The notes beneath the pieces are model-generated. The model was not told where the DNA came from and ran no database searches. It saw nothing but the letters and a program-made list of their open reading frames with translations. The translations under genes were made by a program, and so were the position numbers. Source: Mesoterricola silvestris (lineage in GTDB: Bacteria > Acidobacteriota > Holophagae > Holophagales > Holophagaceae). From it: a DNA stretch of 64,000 nt. The stretch lies in assembly GCF_030295405.1 (NCBI RefSeq), contig NZ_AP027080.1:1302001-1366000 (forward strand), given 5' to 3'. Shown piece after piece: positions 26,453-33,588 of the stretch (position 1 is the first letter of the stretch; each line of letters opens with the position of its first letter).

Positions 26453-27856
26453 TCAGATGTGCGCGGCGGCCGAGGCCACCCAGTCGAGGTCCTTCTTGAT
26501 GTCGGCGGCCAGGAAGGCCCGGTCGGCGTCGCTCCACTGGGCGACGGGGAGGGCCTTGGCGGCGTTGCGCAGGTAGGAGAGGCGCAGCTTGTCCATGTCC
26601 TGGACGCTGCCCCGCACCTGGTCCAGGCGCTCGGGGATGACGATGGCCTTGCCGGGGACGTTCTCCCTCGGGTCCCCCACGCGCACCTCGATGCCGTTCT
26701 CCCGGGCGAAGGAGAGCTGGCGGTTGTGGTGCTTGCCGGCGCCGGTGTACTCCGTCTCCTGCACCACCACGATCTGGTCCCGGTCCAGGTTGCGGGCCAG
26801 GGTCACGGCCGCGGTGAGGCTGGTGTTGCCCGCCGGGCCCCGCTCCAGGCCCTCCAGCTTGGCCAGGAGCTCGGTGACGTAGAACACCTCGCCCTGGGTG
26901 ACCAGCTGGTACTCGTCCATGTAGCGCAGGCTGCGGGCGGCGTTGCGGGGCACGTCCACGCGGTCCGGCCAGGTGGCGAAGGGCACGCCGAAGCCCGTGT
27001 GCCCCGTGGTGAAGGACTTGCGGTTGAAGTCGGTGTCGGAGGCCATGTGCAGGCCCCCCAGGTCCACGGAACAGGCCACGATGCGAGTGTTGTCGCAGCC
27101 GGCGGAGAGGAGCCCCCGGGCGGTGCCCGTGAGGTTGCCTCCGCCCGCGTGGGTGATGACCACCGCGTCGGGATCCTTGCCGTAGCGGGCCCGCACCTGT
27201 TCCGCCACCTCCACGCCCAGGGTCTCCACGCCCTTGATGCCGAAGGGGGTGTAGAGGCTGGCATTGAAGAAGCCCGTGGTTTCCAGGGTGAGCAGCAGCT
27301 GGAAGAACAGCTCGGGCCCCACGGAAAGCCGCTGCACCTCCGCCCCGTAGGCCTCGCAGGCCCGGCTCTTCTCCAGGATCTCCGGCTGGCCCACGCCGCG
27401 GCTGTCGAAGACCTCCTGGACGATGATGCACTTCAGGCAGCGCATGGCCGCCTGGGAGGCCACGGCGGCGCCGTAGTTCCCCGAGGTGGCCGCCACGAGC
27501 CCCGCGTAGCCGCGCTTTTTCGCCTCGAAGGCGCTGATGGCCGCGCGCCGGGCCTTGAAGGACCCCCCGGCGTTGGCCGCCTCGTCCTTGACGAGGATGC
27601 GGGCCCCCTTGCCGGGCCCCGCGAATTCCCGCACCGCCTCGGTGAGCCGCGTCAGCTCGAACAGAGGGGTGTTCCCCACCTTGGTCTCCGCCTGGATGCG
27701 GACGATGTCCTCCAGGCCGTACCCCGTCTCGCGCATCATGCGCTCGTAGTCGAAGGCGATGGGGCTCTGGATGTAGTCCGAGAAATCGATGCCCAGGCTG
27801 GCCTTCATGATCTCGTTGCGCCGTCCCATGACGGCCTGGTAGGACATGTCCTTCAT
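26453..27856 (-). CDS. ortB: 2-amino-4-oxopentanoate thiolase, beta subunit (PLP)
   Basis: This 467-residue PLP enzyme has the threonine-synthase fold. The PLP lysine is in NAGGSFKARRAA, the phosphate loop is THAGGGNLTG and a substrate loop is ATSGNYGAA. With OrtA it cleaves 2-amino-4-oxopentanoate with CoA to acetyl-CoA and D-alanine. The start overlaps the ortA stop (ATGA). A longer open frame extends to 28423, but the ATGA junction and similarity begin at MKDMSYQ. Confidence 0.94.
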   Translation of the reverse strand: MKDMSYQAVMGRRNEIMKASLGIDFSDYIQSPIAFDYERMMRETGYGLEDIVRIQAETKVGNTPLFELTRLTEAVREFAGPGKGARILVKDEAANAGGSFKARRAAISAFEAKKRGYAGLVAATSGNYGAAVASQAAMRCLKCIIVQEVFDSRGVGQPEILEKSRACEAYGAEVQRLSVGPELFFQLLLTLETTGFFNASLYTPFGIKGVETLGVEVAEQVRARYGKDPDAVVITHAGGGNLTGTARGLLSAGCDNTRIVACSVDLGGLHMASDTDFNRKSFTTGHTGFGVPFATWPDRVDVPRNAARSLRYMDEYQLVTQGEVFYVTELLAKLEGLERGPAGNTSLTAAVTLARNLDRDQIVVVQETEYTGAGKHHNRQLSFARENGIEVRVGDPRENVPGKAIVIPERLDQVRGSVQDMDKLRLSYLRNAAKALPVAQWSDADRAFLAADIKKDLDWVASAAAHI

Positions 27857-28131
27857 GGCCGCCCCCCGATGTGCAGGAGCTCCGGCACGGTCGCGCCGAA
27901 GCTGTGGGTGTAGCTGGGATTGACGACCTTCAGGACCCCCCTGTGGGCGTGCCCGATGAGGCTCGTCACCGTGACTTCGGCCCCCATCTCCCCGTCCTCC
28001 TGGAGGAATCCGGAGATCCGGAGCACATAGGGACAGCTCCGCGTCTCTTCCGGCAGATTGGGCGCCCTGTCCTCGGGCCGCAGCAGCACCCGCTCGATCT
28101 CGACCCAGGTCCCCTTGGGAATGACATTCAT
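27853..28131 (-). CDS. ortA: 2-amino-4-oxopentanoate thiolase, alpha subunit
   Basis: This 92-residue protein starts at MNVIPKGTWVEIE with GGGAG six bases before the ATG. It contains the characteristic VLLRPEDRAPNLPEET and GVLKVVNPSYTHSFG segments of OrtA. It forms the thiolase with OrtB. It is separated from ord by a 177-bp gap holding a long inverted repeat, so it may have its own promoter or be affected by RNA structure. Confidence 0.93.
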   Translation of the reverse strand: MNVIPKGTWVEIERVLLRPEDRAPNLPEETRSCPYVLRISGFLQEDGEMGAEVTVTSLIGHAHRGVLKVVNPSYTHSFGATVPELLHIGGRP

Positions 28132-28155
28132 CCTGTGCTCCCTTCTCATTTCTTT

Positions 28156-28304
28156 TCTCAGCGCCTCTGCGAGCCCTCTGCGCCTCCGCGTTTGATTTTT
28201 TCCTTGGTAATGCCCCGATGATCGGGCAATGGACCGCCAGCGCGGACACGTCATGAAAAGAATCAAACGCAGAGGCGCTGAGGGCTCGCAGAGGGTCGCT
28301 GGGA
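28156..28304. repeat. Long inverted repeat inside the ornithine operon
   Basis: The arms at 28156-28197 and 28261-28304 are reverse complements over about 43 bp with few mismatches. They read TCAGCGCCTCTGCG and so on, ending at GTTTGATT. A 13-bp palindrome CCCGATGATCGGG lies between them. The element fills the only large gap in the operon, between ord and ortA. It could act as a processing or attenuation hairpin, or be a passive intergenic repeat. Confidence 0.75.
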
Positions 28305-28308
28305 AAAG

Positions 28309-29364
28309 CTACTGATGGATCTGCTCCCTCATGTCGCCCATGATGGCCCTTGGCACCGGCAGGTCGATCATGGTGAACAGGCCCGGCCTGGCGTTGATCA
28401 CCTGCGGGATCATATTGATGCACATGGCGATGGTGCCGATGCCGCCGGGAACCTCGGGCTTGTTGGAGAGGTTCACGTTGGGCGTGCCCTTGATCACCAC
28501 GTAGTCGCCGGTGTCGGTGCCTTCCAGTTCAGGTTCGATCTGCTGGGGGTGCACCATCTCCACCGCCAGCTTGCCGCCCACGGTGCCGAAGCCCAGCATG
28601 GTGCAGCCCGCGACGTTCCCGGGCTTCACTTCCGCGTACTTCGTCTTCCGCAGCACATTGGAGACGATGGGGGCCATGGACTGCTCCACGGGCTTGTCCA
28701 GCTTCCAGCCGATGGCGTCGCAGATCATGTTCACGGATTCGTTGAACCCCACGTGCCCCGCCAGGTGCCCGGAGGCGGACTGGGCCTTGAATTCCTCGGG
28801 CGTGAGGCCCACGCCCTGCTCCTCCATGACCGCGGGGCCGAAGGGGGACAGGCTGTTGACCCGCTCCGCCTTGATGTAGTCCACGTCGGTGCAGGCGCCG
28901 GTCATGAGGATCACCAGCAGGTCCATCATGAGCCCCGGGTTGATGCCGGTGCCCAGGATGCTCACGCCGTTGGCCTTGGCCAGGCGGTCCAGCTCCTCGG
29001 CCAGGGCGGGCTCCTTGGCCTTGGGATAGGCCATCTCCTCGGCCGTGGAGATCACGTTGATGCCGCGCTCCACGATCAGCTTGATCTTGTCGAAGGCCTT
29101 GCGGGTGAAGCTGTCGGTGGCGAGGATCACCACGTCGGCGCTGCCGCGGGTGACCACCTGGTCGATGTCCCCGGAGATGACCACGTCCCTGCGGGCGCCC
29201 CGGGGAACCCCCAGGACCTCGAAGATGCTCTTGCCGACCCGGTCCGGGTGGATGTCGCAGACGCCGACGATGTCCACGCCCTTCTTGCGCAGGAGCACCT
29301 CGGCGATGCCGCCGCCCATGGCCCCGAATCCCCAGATGGAGACCCTGACGTTTTCCTGTCTCAT
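28309..29364 (-). CDS. ord: 2,4-diaminopentanoate dehydrogenase
   Basis: This 351-residue Rossmann enzyme has the nucleotide loop IWGFGAMGGGIAE and GVCDIHPD near the N-terminus, and the family segments LGTGINPGLMMD and NESVNMICDAIGW. It oxidatively deaminates 2,4-diaminopentanoate to 2-amino-4-oxopentanoate with NAD(P)+. GGAG lies seven bases before the ATG at 29364. It follows argF by 14 bp. Confidence 0.95.
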   Translation of the reverse strand: MRQENVRVSIWGFGAMGGGIAEVLLRKKGVDIVGVCDIHPDRVGKSIFEVLGVPRGARRDVVISGDIDQVVTRGSADVVILATDSFTRKAFDKIKLIVERGINVISTAEEMAYPKAKEPALAEELDRLAKANGVSILGTGINPGLMMDLLVILMTGACTDVDYIKAERVNSLSPFGPAVMEEQGVGLTPEEFKAQSASGHLAGHVGFNESVNMICDAIGWKLDKPVEQSMAPIVSNVLRKTKYAEVKPGNVAGCTMLGFGTVGGKLAVEMVHPQQIEPELEGTDTGDYVVIKGTPNVNLSNKPEVPGGIGTIAMCINMIPQVINARPGLFTMIDLPVPRAIMGDMREQIHQ

Positions 29365-29378
29365 CGTGTTGCTCCAGT

Positions 29379-30365
29379 CTAGAGGGTGGCGACCATGACG
29401 GCCTTGATGGTGTGCATGCGGTTCTCGGCCTCGTCGAAGACCTTGGAGTGGTGGCTGCGGAACACCTCGTCCGTCACTTCGCGGATGTCGTGGCCCTTGT
29501 CCTTCATGTCCTTGGCCAGCTTCGTCTCGAAGTCGTGGAAGGCCGGCAGGCAGTGCAGGAAGATCATGTCGGGGTTGGCGGTCTTCCGGACCAGGTCCAT
29601 GGTGACCTTGTAGGGGGTCAGGAGGCGCACGCGCTCGGGGATCTGGTCCTCCTCGCCCATGGAGGCCCACACGTCGGTGTAGATGACGTCCGCGCCCGCG
29701 ACGGCGTTCACGTCGTCGGTGATCTCGATCTTGGCGCCGGTGAGCTTGCCCACTTCCCGCACGCGGTCCAGGATCTCCTGGCTGGGGTTGAGCTCCTTGG
29801 GGCCGAGGCCCACGAAGTGAATGCCGGTCTTGGCCGCGCCGTACATCAGGGCGTAGCTCATGTTGTTGCGGATATCGCCGGCGAATACCAGCTTGACCTT
29901 GTTGAGGGGCTTGGCCACGTGCTCCTCGATGGTGAGGAAGTCGGCGAGGATCTGGGTGGGGTGGTCGATGTCCGTGAGGCCGTTCCACACCGGAACGCCG
30001 GAGAACTTCGCCAGGTCCTCCACCACCTCCTGCTTGTAGCCGCGGTACTCGATGCCGTCGAAGAAGCGCCCCAGGACCTTGGCGCTGTCCTCCAGGGACT
30101 CCTTCTTGCCCATCTGGGAGCTGTTGCTGTCCAGGAAGGTGACGTGGGCGCCCTCCTCCAGGGCGGCCACCTCGAAGGCGCAGCGGGTGCGGGTGGAGGA
30201 CTTCTCGAAGAGCAGGACGATGTTCTTGCCCTTGAGCAGGTAGTTGTAGACGCCCATGCGCTTCTTGGCCTTCAGGTCCCGGGAGAGGTCCAGGAGGTAG
30301 CGCACCTCCTCCACGGTGAAGTCCATGAGGCTGAGGAAGCTGCGACCCTTGAGGTTGACGGCCAT
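29379..30365 (-). CDS. argF: Ornithine carbamoyltransferase
   Basis: This 328-residue protein has the carbamoyl-phosphate motif SSTRTR, then DHPTQ and HCLPAFHD. It interconverts ornithine plus carbamoyl phosphate and citrulline. As the first gene of an ornithine-breakdown operon under a shared operator, a catabolic role (citrulline to ornithine plus carbamoyl phosphate) is plausible. An ordinary biosynthetic ArgF cannot be excluded by sequence. GGAG precedes the ATG. Confidence 0.93.
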   Translation of the reverse strand: MAVNLKGRSFLSLMDFTVEEVRYLLDLSRDLKAKKRMGVYNYLLKGKNIVLLFEKSSTRTRCAFEVAALEEGAHVTFLDSNSSQMGKKESLEDSAKVLGRFFDGIEYRGYKQEVVEDLAKFSGVPVWNGLTDIDHPTQILADFLTIEEHVAKPLNKVKLVFAGDIRNNMSYALMYGAAKTGIHFVGLGPKELNPSQEILDRVREVGKLTGAKIEITDDVNAVAGADVIYTDVWASMGEEDQIPERVRLLTPYKVTMDLVRKTANPDMIFLHCLPAFHDFETKLAKDMKDKGHDIREVTDEVFRSHHSKVFDEAENRMHTIKAVMVATL

Positions 30366-30390
30366 GGTGGTTCTCCTTTTCGGCATGGCA

Positions 30391-30425
30391 AGTATATTGC
30401 GCATTTTTGGGATGTGCAATATATT
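30391..30425. promoter_or_regulatory. Face-to-face promoters within an inverted-repeat operator
   Basis: An inverted repeat (TATATTGCGCA at 30393-30403 and TGTGCAATATA at 30413-30423) lies midway between argF and the XRE-cupin gene. Toward argF it gives TTGCAC, 17 bp, then TATACT. Toward the regulator it gives TTGCGC, 17 bp, then TATATT. Each -10 box sits in the opposite -35 arm, so one bound repressor would block both. The regulator encoded next door is the natural candidate. Confidence 0.75.
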
Positions 30426-30441
30426 ACCCTTCGAGGTACCC

Positions 30442-30996
30442 ATGGCCTTCGACCCCCGGAAACTCTTCCTTCCCATCTCCCTGAACATTGTCAAAAAGCG
30501 GCACGACCTGAAGTGGAGCCAGCAGGAGCTGGCGGACCGCGCGGGCCTGAGCCGGCGCATGATCGGCATGATCGAGAGCGGCGAGAGCAACGTGAGCCTG
30601 GCCACCCTGGGCCACATCGCCGCCGCCTTCGACCTCACCTTCTCCGAACTCCTGGACGCCCCCCAGGAGCCGGCCCACCCCGACAGGGGCGTCCAGCTGT
30701 GGCAGGGCAGCCGCCCCGGCACCAAGGTGGACCTGCTCCAGAGCTTCCCCGCGCGGCGCACGGTGGAGCTCTGGAAGTGGACCATCGCCCCCGGCGACCG
30801 CTACCAGGGCGAACCCGACCTCCCCGGCTACCGCGAGATGGTCTACGTGGTCCGCGGCGAGCTCACCCTGGAACAGGCCGGCGCCACCCAGGTCCTCAAG
30901 GCCGGAGAGTCCATCGCGTTCCCCTCGGACTCCCCCTACGCCTTCGCCAACACCGGAAAAGGCAGCTTGAGCTTCATCCTCAACGTGGTCGCCTAG
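30442..30996 (+). CDS. XRE-family regulator with C-terminal cupin domain
   Basis: This 184-residue protein has a helix-turn-helix (about 15-70, WSQQELADRAGLSRRMIGMIESGESNVS) and a cupin domain (about 105-180, GYREMVYVVRGELTLEQAG). Such regulators sense small metabolites through the cupin and often control amino-acid or polyamine breakdown. The ATG has GAGG at good spacing. It is divergent from the ornithine operon and shares the inverted-repeat operator, so it very probably regulates that operon and itself. Confidence 0.88.
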   Translation: MAFDPRKLFLPISLNIVKKRHDLKWSQQELADRAGLSRRMIGMIESGESNVSLATLGHIAAAFDLTFSELLDAPQEPAHPDRGVQLWQGSRPGTKVDLLQSFPARRTVELWKWTIAPGDRYQGEPDLPGYREMVYVVRGELTLEQAGATQVLKAGESIAFPSDSPYAFANTGKGSLSFILNVVA

Positions 30997-31400
30997 AGTA
31001 GGCGTCCGGGTCCCGGACATTCGCCCCGGTTCGTTGCTGCGTGCGCCGCACGCAGCAACGGAAGGCTCTCGCCTCTTCAGGGGGGCTGTGTTGTCACCCA
31101 TTGGCCCCGACCCAGCTTGAGGACGTGCTTCGCGTGGGTTGACAGGAAGGTAGGGTCGCGCCGAGGCTGACCAGTTGCGGCGCCCACCGGCACCGATTCG
31201 GTTTACGCGAAGCGGATCCAATAGGCTTTTGGTAGCCGCTCGTTGCCTGGGGCCCCCAGGAGAGCCCTTCCGCCCCGGACTTCCCTTCGCTCAACGAAGG
31301 GAATGGGCGCAGCACAGCCCCTTGTCCCCTTCTCCCAACCCGTCATGGCCGGCTTGTCCGGCGATGACGAACCAGGGCGTACGTCCGGGACACGGACGAA
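30997..31400. repeat. Intergenic repeat element, copy 1
   Basis: This 418-bp gap has no credible gene. It begins GTCCGGGTCCCGGACATTCG and ends near GTCCGGGACACGGACGAAT. It contains blocks matching the gap at 55883-56375: CGAAGCGGATCC, GGCGCAGCA, then CCCCTTGTCCCCTTCTCCC. Near its end is a hairpin with arms GTCATGGCCGG and CCGGCGATGAC around CTTGT (31342-31368). It also has a 5' hairpin, CGTTGCTGCGTGCG against CGCACGCAGCAACG (about 31032-31060). Confidence 0.7.
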
Positions 31401-31414
31401 TACCTAGAACGGCT

Positions 31415-31639
31415 CTAGCCGCCCCCCACCAGCGGGAACAACGCGAGGGTGTCCCGGTCCTGCAGCGTCCTGTCCAGCGCCGCGTGGAGGCCGTTGACCA
31501 TGACGATTCCCATGTCCCGGGCGGTGAAGTCGAGACTGTGGATGACGTGGAGGCAGTCCGCGCCGTCGGGGTAGGTCCGTTCGGCTTCCTTGAACCTGCC
31601 GTTGCGGAAGTGGGCGAAGAGCTTGACGGTGATGAGCAT
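31415..31639 (-). CDS. MoaD/ThiS-like ubiquitin-fold protein
   Basis: This 74-residue protein starts MLITVKLFAHFR and ends LFPLVGGG. The beta-grasp pattern and terminal Gly-Gly are typical of MoaD/ThiS sulfur carriers. The gene overlaps the end of the AOR gene (ATGA). It probably supplies sulfur for the pterin cofactor of that enzyme, a pairing often seen for tungsten oxidoreductases. Confidence 0.85.
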   Translation of the reverse strand: MLITVKLFAHFRNGRFKEAERTYPDGADCLHVIHSLDFTARDMGIVMVNGLHAALDRTLQDRDTLALFPLVGGG

Positions 31640-33369
31640 CAGAAGTTCCAGAAGGCGTCCACCTCCTCGTCGCTGAAGTCCCACACGGCGTTGTGGGGGG
31701 CGACGGGGTCGGTGCGGAAGAATTCCGGGAGGCGGTCGTGGACGGGGGTCATGCCGGCGGCCATGTTGAAGGCGCGCTCGGTCTTGAGGACCGTCTTGCC
31801 CAGCTCGGCCACGTCGTCGCCGGTGAGGGCGGCGCCGAAACGGGCGTTGATCATGTCGATGAGCGCCGGCAGGCATTCGGGGACGTCCAGGGCGGGGAAG
31901 GCCACGAAGATGCACATGCCGGTGGAATCGATGGCGGCGGTGGCGATCTGCAGGTTCCGGCTGAGCTCCACCTGGCCGTCCTTGCGGAGGGGATCCACCT
32001 GGCCGCCCACGTTGAGGATGTTGGTGGCGATGGTGTAGCCCGCGGTGTGGTCGGCGCCCATGGGGGTGGTGGCGTAGGTGATGCCGATGCCCTTGACGGA
32101 GCGGGGGTCGTAGGCGGGGATGCCCTGGTTCTTCACCACGGGCACCCGGGTGATGCCGTAGGTGCGGCCCACGGCCCCGGCGCCCGACGCGATGACGCGG
32201 CCCAGGGCGGTGCCCCGGCCCACCTCCTCCCGGAGGATGCGCAGCATCTCCTTGCCGTCGCCCCAGGGGAGGATGCCGGCCTCCATGGCCACGCCGAAGG
32301 CCACGGCGGTCTCGATGGAATCGATGCCCAGGTCGTCCATGATGCTGTCGGCCATGGCGATGTCGTCCAGGTCGGTGATGGTGCAGTTGGCGCCCAGGCC
32401 CCAGATGGTCTCGTACTCGAAGCCGGAGGTGAGGTACTTGCCCTCCTTGTCGTTGTAGACCTGGGAGCACTGGATGACGCAGCCCGCGTGGCAGCCGTGG
32501 CGGGGCTTGCCGCCCCGGGCCACGATGGTGTCGTGCATGGTCTCGCCGCAGATGGAATCGTGCCCGTCGAAGCGGCCCGCGGTGAAGTTGCGGGTGGGAA
32601 GGCCCCCCGCCTCGTGCAGGATGTTCACCAGGACGTTGGTGCCGTAGGTGGGCAGGCCCGTGCCGCTCACCGGGTGGTCCATGAGGGCCTTGGTGAAGAC
32701 CCGGGAGGCGGCCTTGAACTTCTCGGGATCCGCGATCTGGATGCCCGGCGCCCCCTCCTCCTCGAGGGTGATGAACTTGACCCGCTTGGAGCCCATGACG
32801 GCGCCGAGCCCGCCCCGGCCGTGGCTGCGGAGCTTGCCGGAGGGGTCGCGCACGGAGATGTTGGCCGCCGTCACCCGCATCTCGCCGGCGGTGCCGATGG
32901 ATATGACCCCGGCCTTCTTCCCGTGCCGGGCCTCGAGGACGTCCAGCACCGCGAAGTTGTTGCTGCCCACCAGCTCACGCTCCTCCCGGATCTCCACGCC
33001 GTCCTTGGTGACCCGCAGCCCGTACCAGGCGTCCCCCTGGGGCACCCCCTCCAGGACGAGGGCCTTGATGCCCAGCCGCGCGAACATCTGGGCCGCGGTG
33101 CCGCCCACGTTGCTCTCCTTGATGCCGCCCGTGAGGGGACTCTTGGCCCCGCAGGAGAGGCGGCCCGAATTGGAGGCCGAGGTGCCCGAAAGGAGCCCGG
33201 GCGCGAAGACCAGCTTGTTGTTGGGGCCCAGGGGGTGGCAGGCCGGAGGGACCTCCTTGGCCACGATGGTTGAGGTGAGGGCGCGTCCCCCCAGGCCGGC
33301 CCAGGCGGCAGGCGTCTCCTCGCTGCGGGTGGTGAGGTCGGTCAGATTGACCCTGAGAATCCTGTCCAT
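31639..33369 (-). CDS. Aldehyde:ferredoxin oxidoreductase (tungsten type)
   Basis: This 576-residue enzyme of the AOR family has an N-terminal pterin domain (WAGLGGRALTSTIV, RLSCGAKSPLTGG), the iron-sulfur segment HGCHAGCVIQC around residue 295, and ATTPMGADHTAGYT. AORs oxidise aldehydes to acids with ferredoxin, or run in reverse. The substrate is not set by sequence. A MoaD-like protein is coupled, and acetate kinase and amino-acid fermentation genes are nearby. It has a strong sigma-54 promoter, and a divergent sigma-54 activator is next door. Confidence 0.93.
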   Translation of the reverse strand: MDRILRVNLTDLTTRSEETPAAWAGLGGRALTSTIVAKEVPPACHPLGPNNKLVFAPGLLSGTSASNSGRLSCGAKSPLTGGIKESNVGGTAAQMFARLGIKALVLEGVPQGDAWYGLRVTKDGVEIREERELVGSNNFAVLDVLEARHGKKAGVISIGTAGEMRVTAANISVRDPSGKLRSHGRGGLGAVMGSKRVKFITLEEEGAPGIQIADPEKFKAASRVFTKALMDHPVSGTGLPTYGTNVLVNILHEAGGLPTRNFTAGRFDGHDSICGETMHDTIVARGGKPRHGCHAGCVIQCSQVYNDKEGKYLTSGFEYETIWGLGANCTITDLDDIAMADSIMDDLGIDSIETAVAFGVAMEAGILPWGDGKEMLRILREEVGRGTALGRVIASGAGAVGRTYGITRVPVVKNQGIPAYDPRSVKGIGITYATTPMGADHTAGYTIATNILNVGGQVDPLRKDGQVELSRNLQIATAAIDSTGMCIFVAFPALDVPECLPALIDMINARFGAALTGDDVAELGKTVLKTERAFNMAAGMTPVHDRLPEFFRTDPVAPHNAVWDFSDEEVDAFWNF

Positions 33370-33409
33370 GGTTTTCTCCCTTGGGTCCGCGATGCGGAAG
33401 ACAAGGAAA

Positions 33410-33425
33410 GGCAGGAGTTGTGCCA
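33410..33425 (-). promoter_or_regulatory. Sigma-54 promoter of the AOR-moaD operon
   Basis: Read on the minus strand the site is TGGCACAACTCCTGCC. It has GG at -24 and GC at -12 with exactly ten bases between them, the sigma-54 spacing. It lies about 40-55 bp before the AOR start codon. The divergent gene encodes a sigma-54 activator with an intact GAFTGA motif. Confidence 0.8.
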
Positions 33426-33506
33426 GGGCCGCCCCGGGCCGGGGGAACCCAGGCAAAAGCGGAGGCCCGCCTGGAAAAAAGGAGAACTTATCAACGTTCC
33501 ATGATT

Positions 33507-33530
33507 GCGCACATTCGTCACATTCTGCGC
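33507..33530. promoter_or_regulatory. Possible activator-binding inverted repeat (UAS)
   Basis: GCGCA (33507-33511) and TGCGC (33526-33530) flank two direct CACATTC units, about 80-120 bp upstream of the sigma-54 promoter. That distance suits an enhancer site for the adjacent activator. The match is short and the call is weak. Confidence 0.3.
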
Positions 33531-33588
33531 CAGGGCGTACCGCCGGCCGAACGATGTGGGACACTTCGGTACGCACCTGGAGGCGGCC

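Noticed and set aside
23543-27913. Plus-strand open frame of over 1400 codons across the ornithine operon
   Set aside because: It lies opposite oraE, oraS and ortB, has no family motifs, is full of Gly/Ala/Val/His runs and arises from GC-rich codon bias on the other strand.
30997-31400. Possible insertion-sequence remnant
   Set aside because: It has no transposase fragment, no clear terminal inverted repeats and no target duplication, so it is described only as an intergenic repeat.
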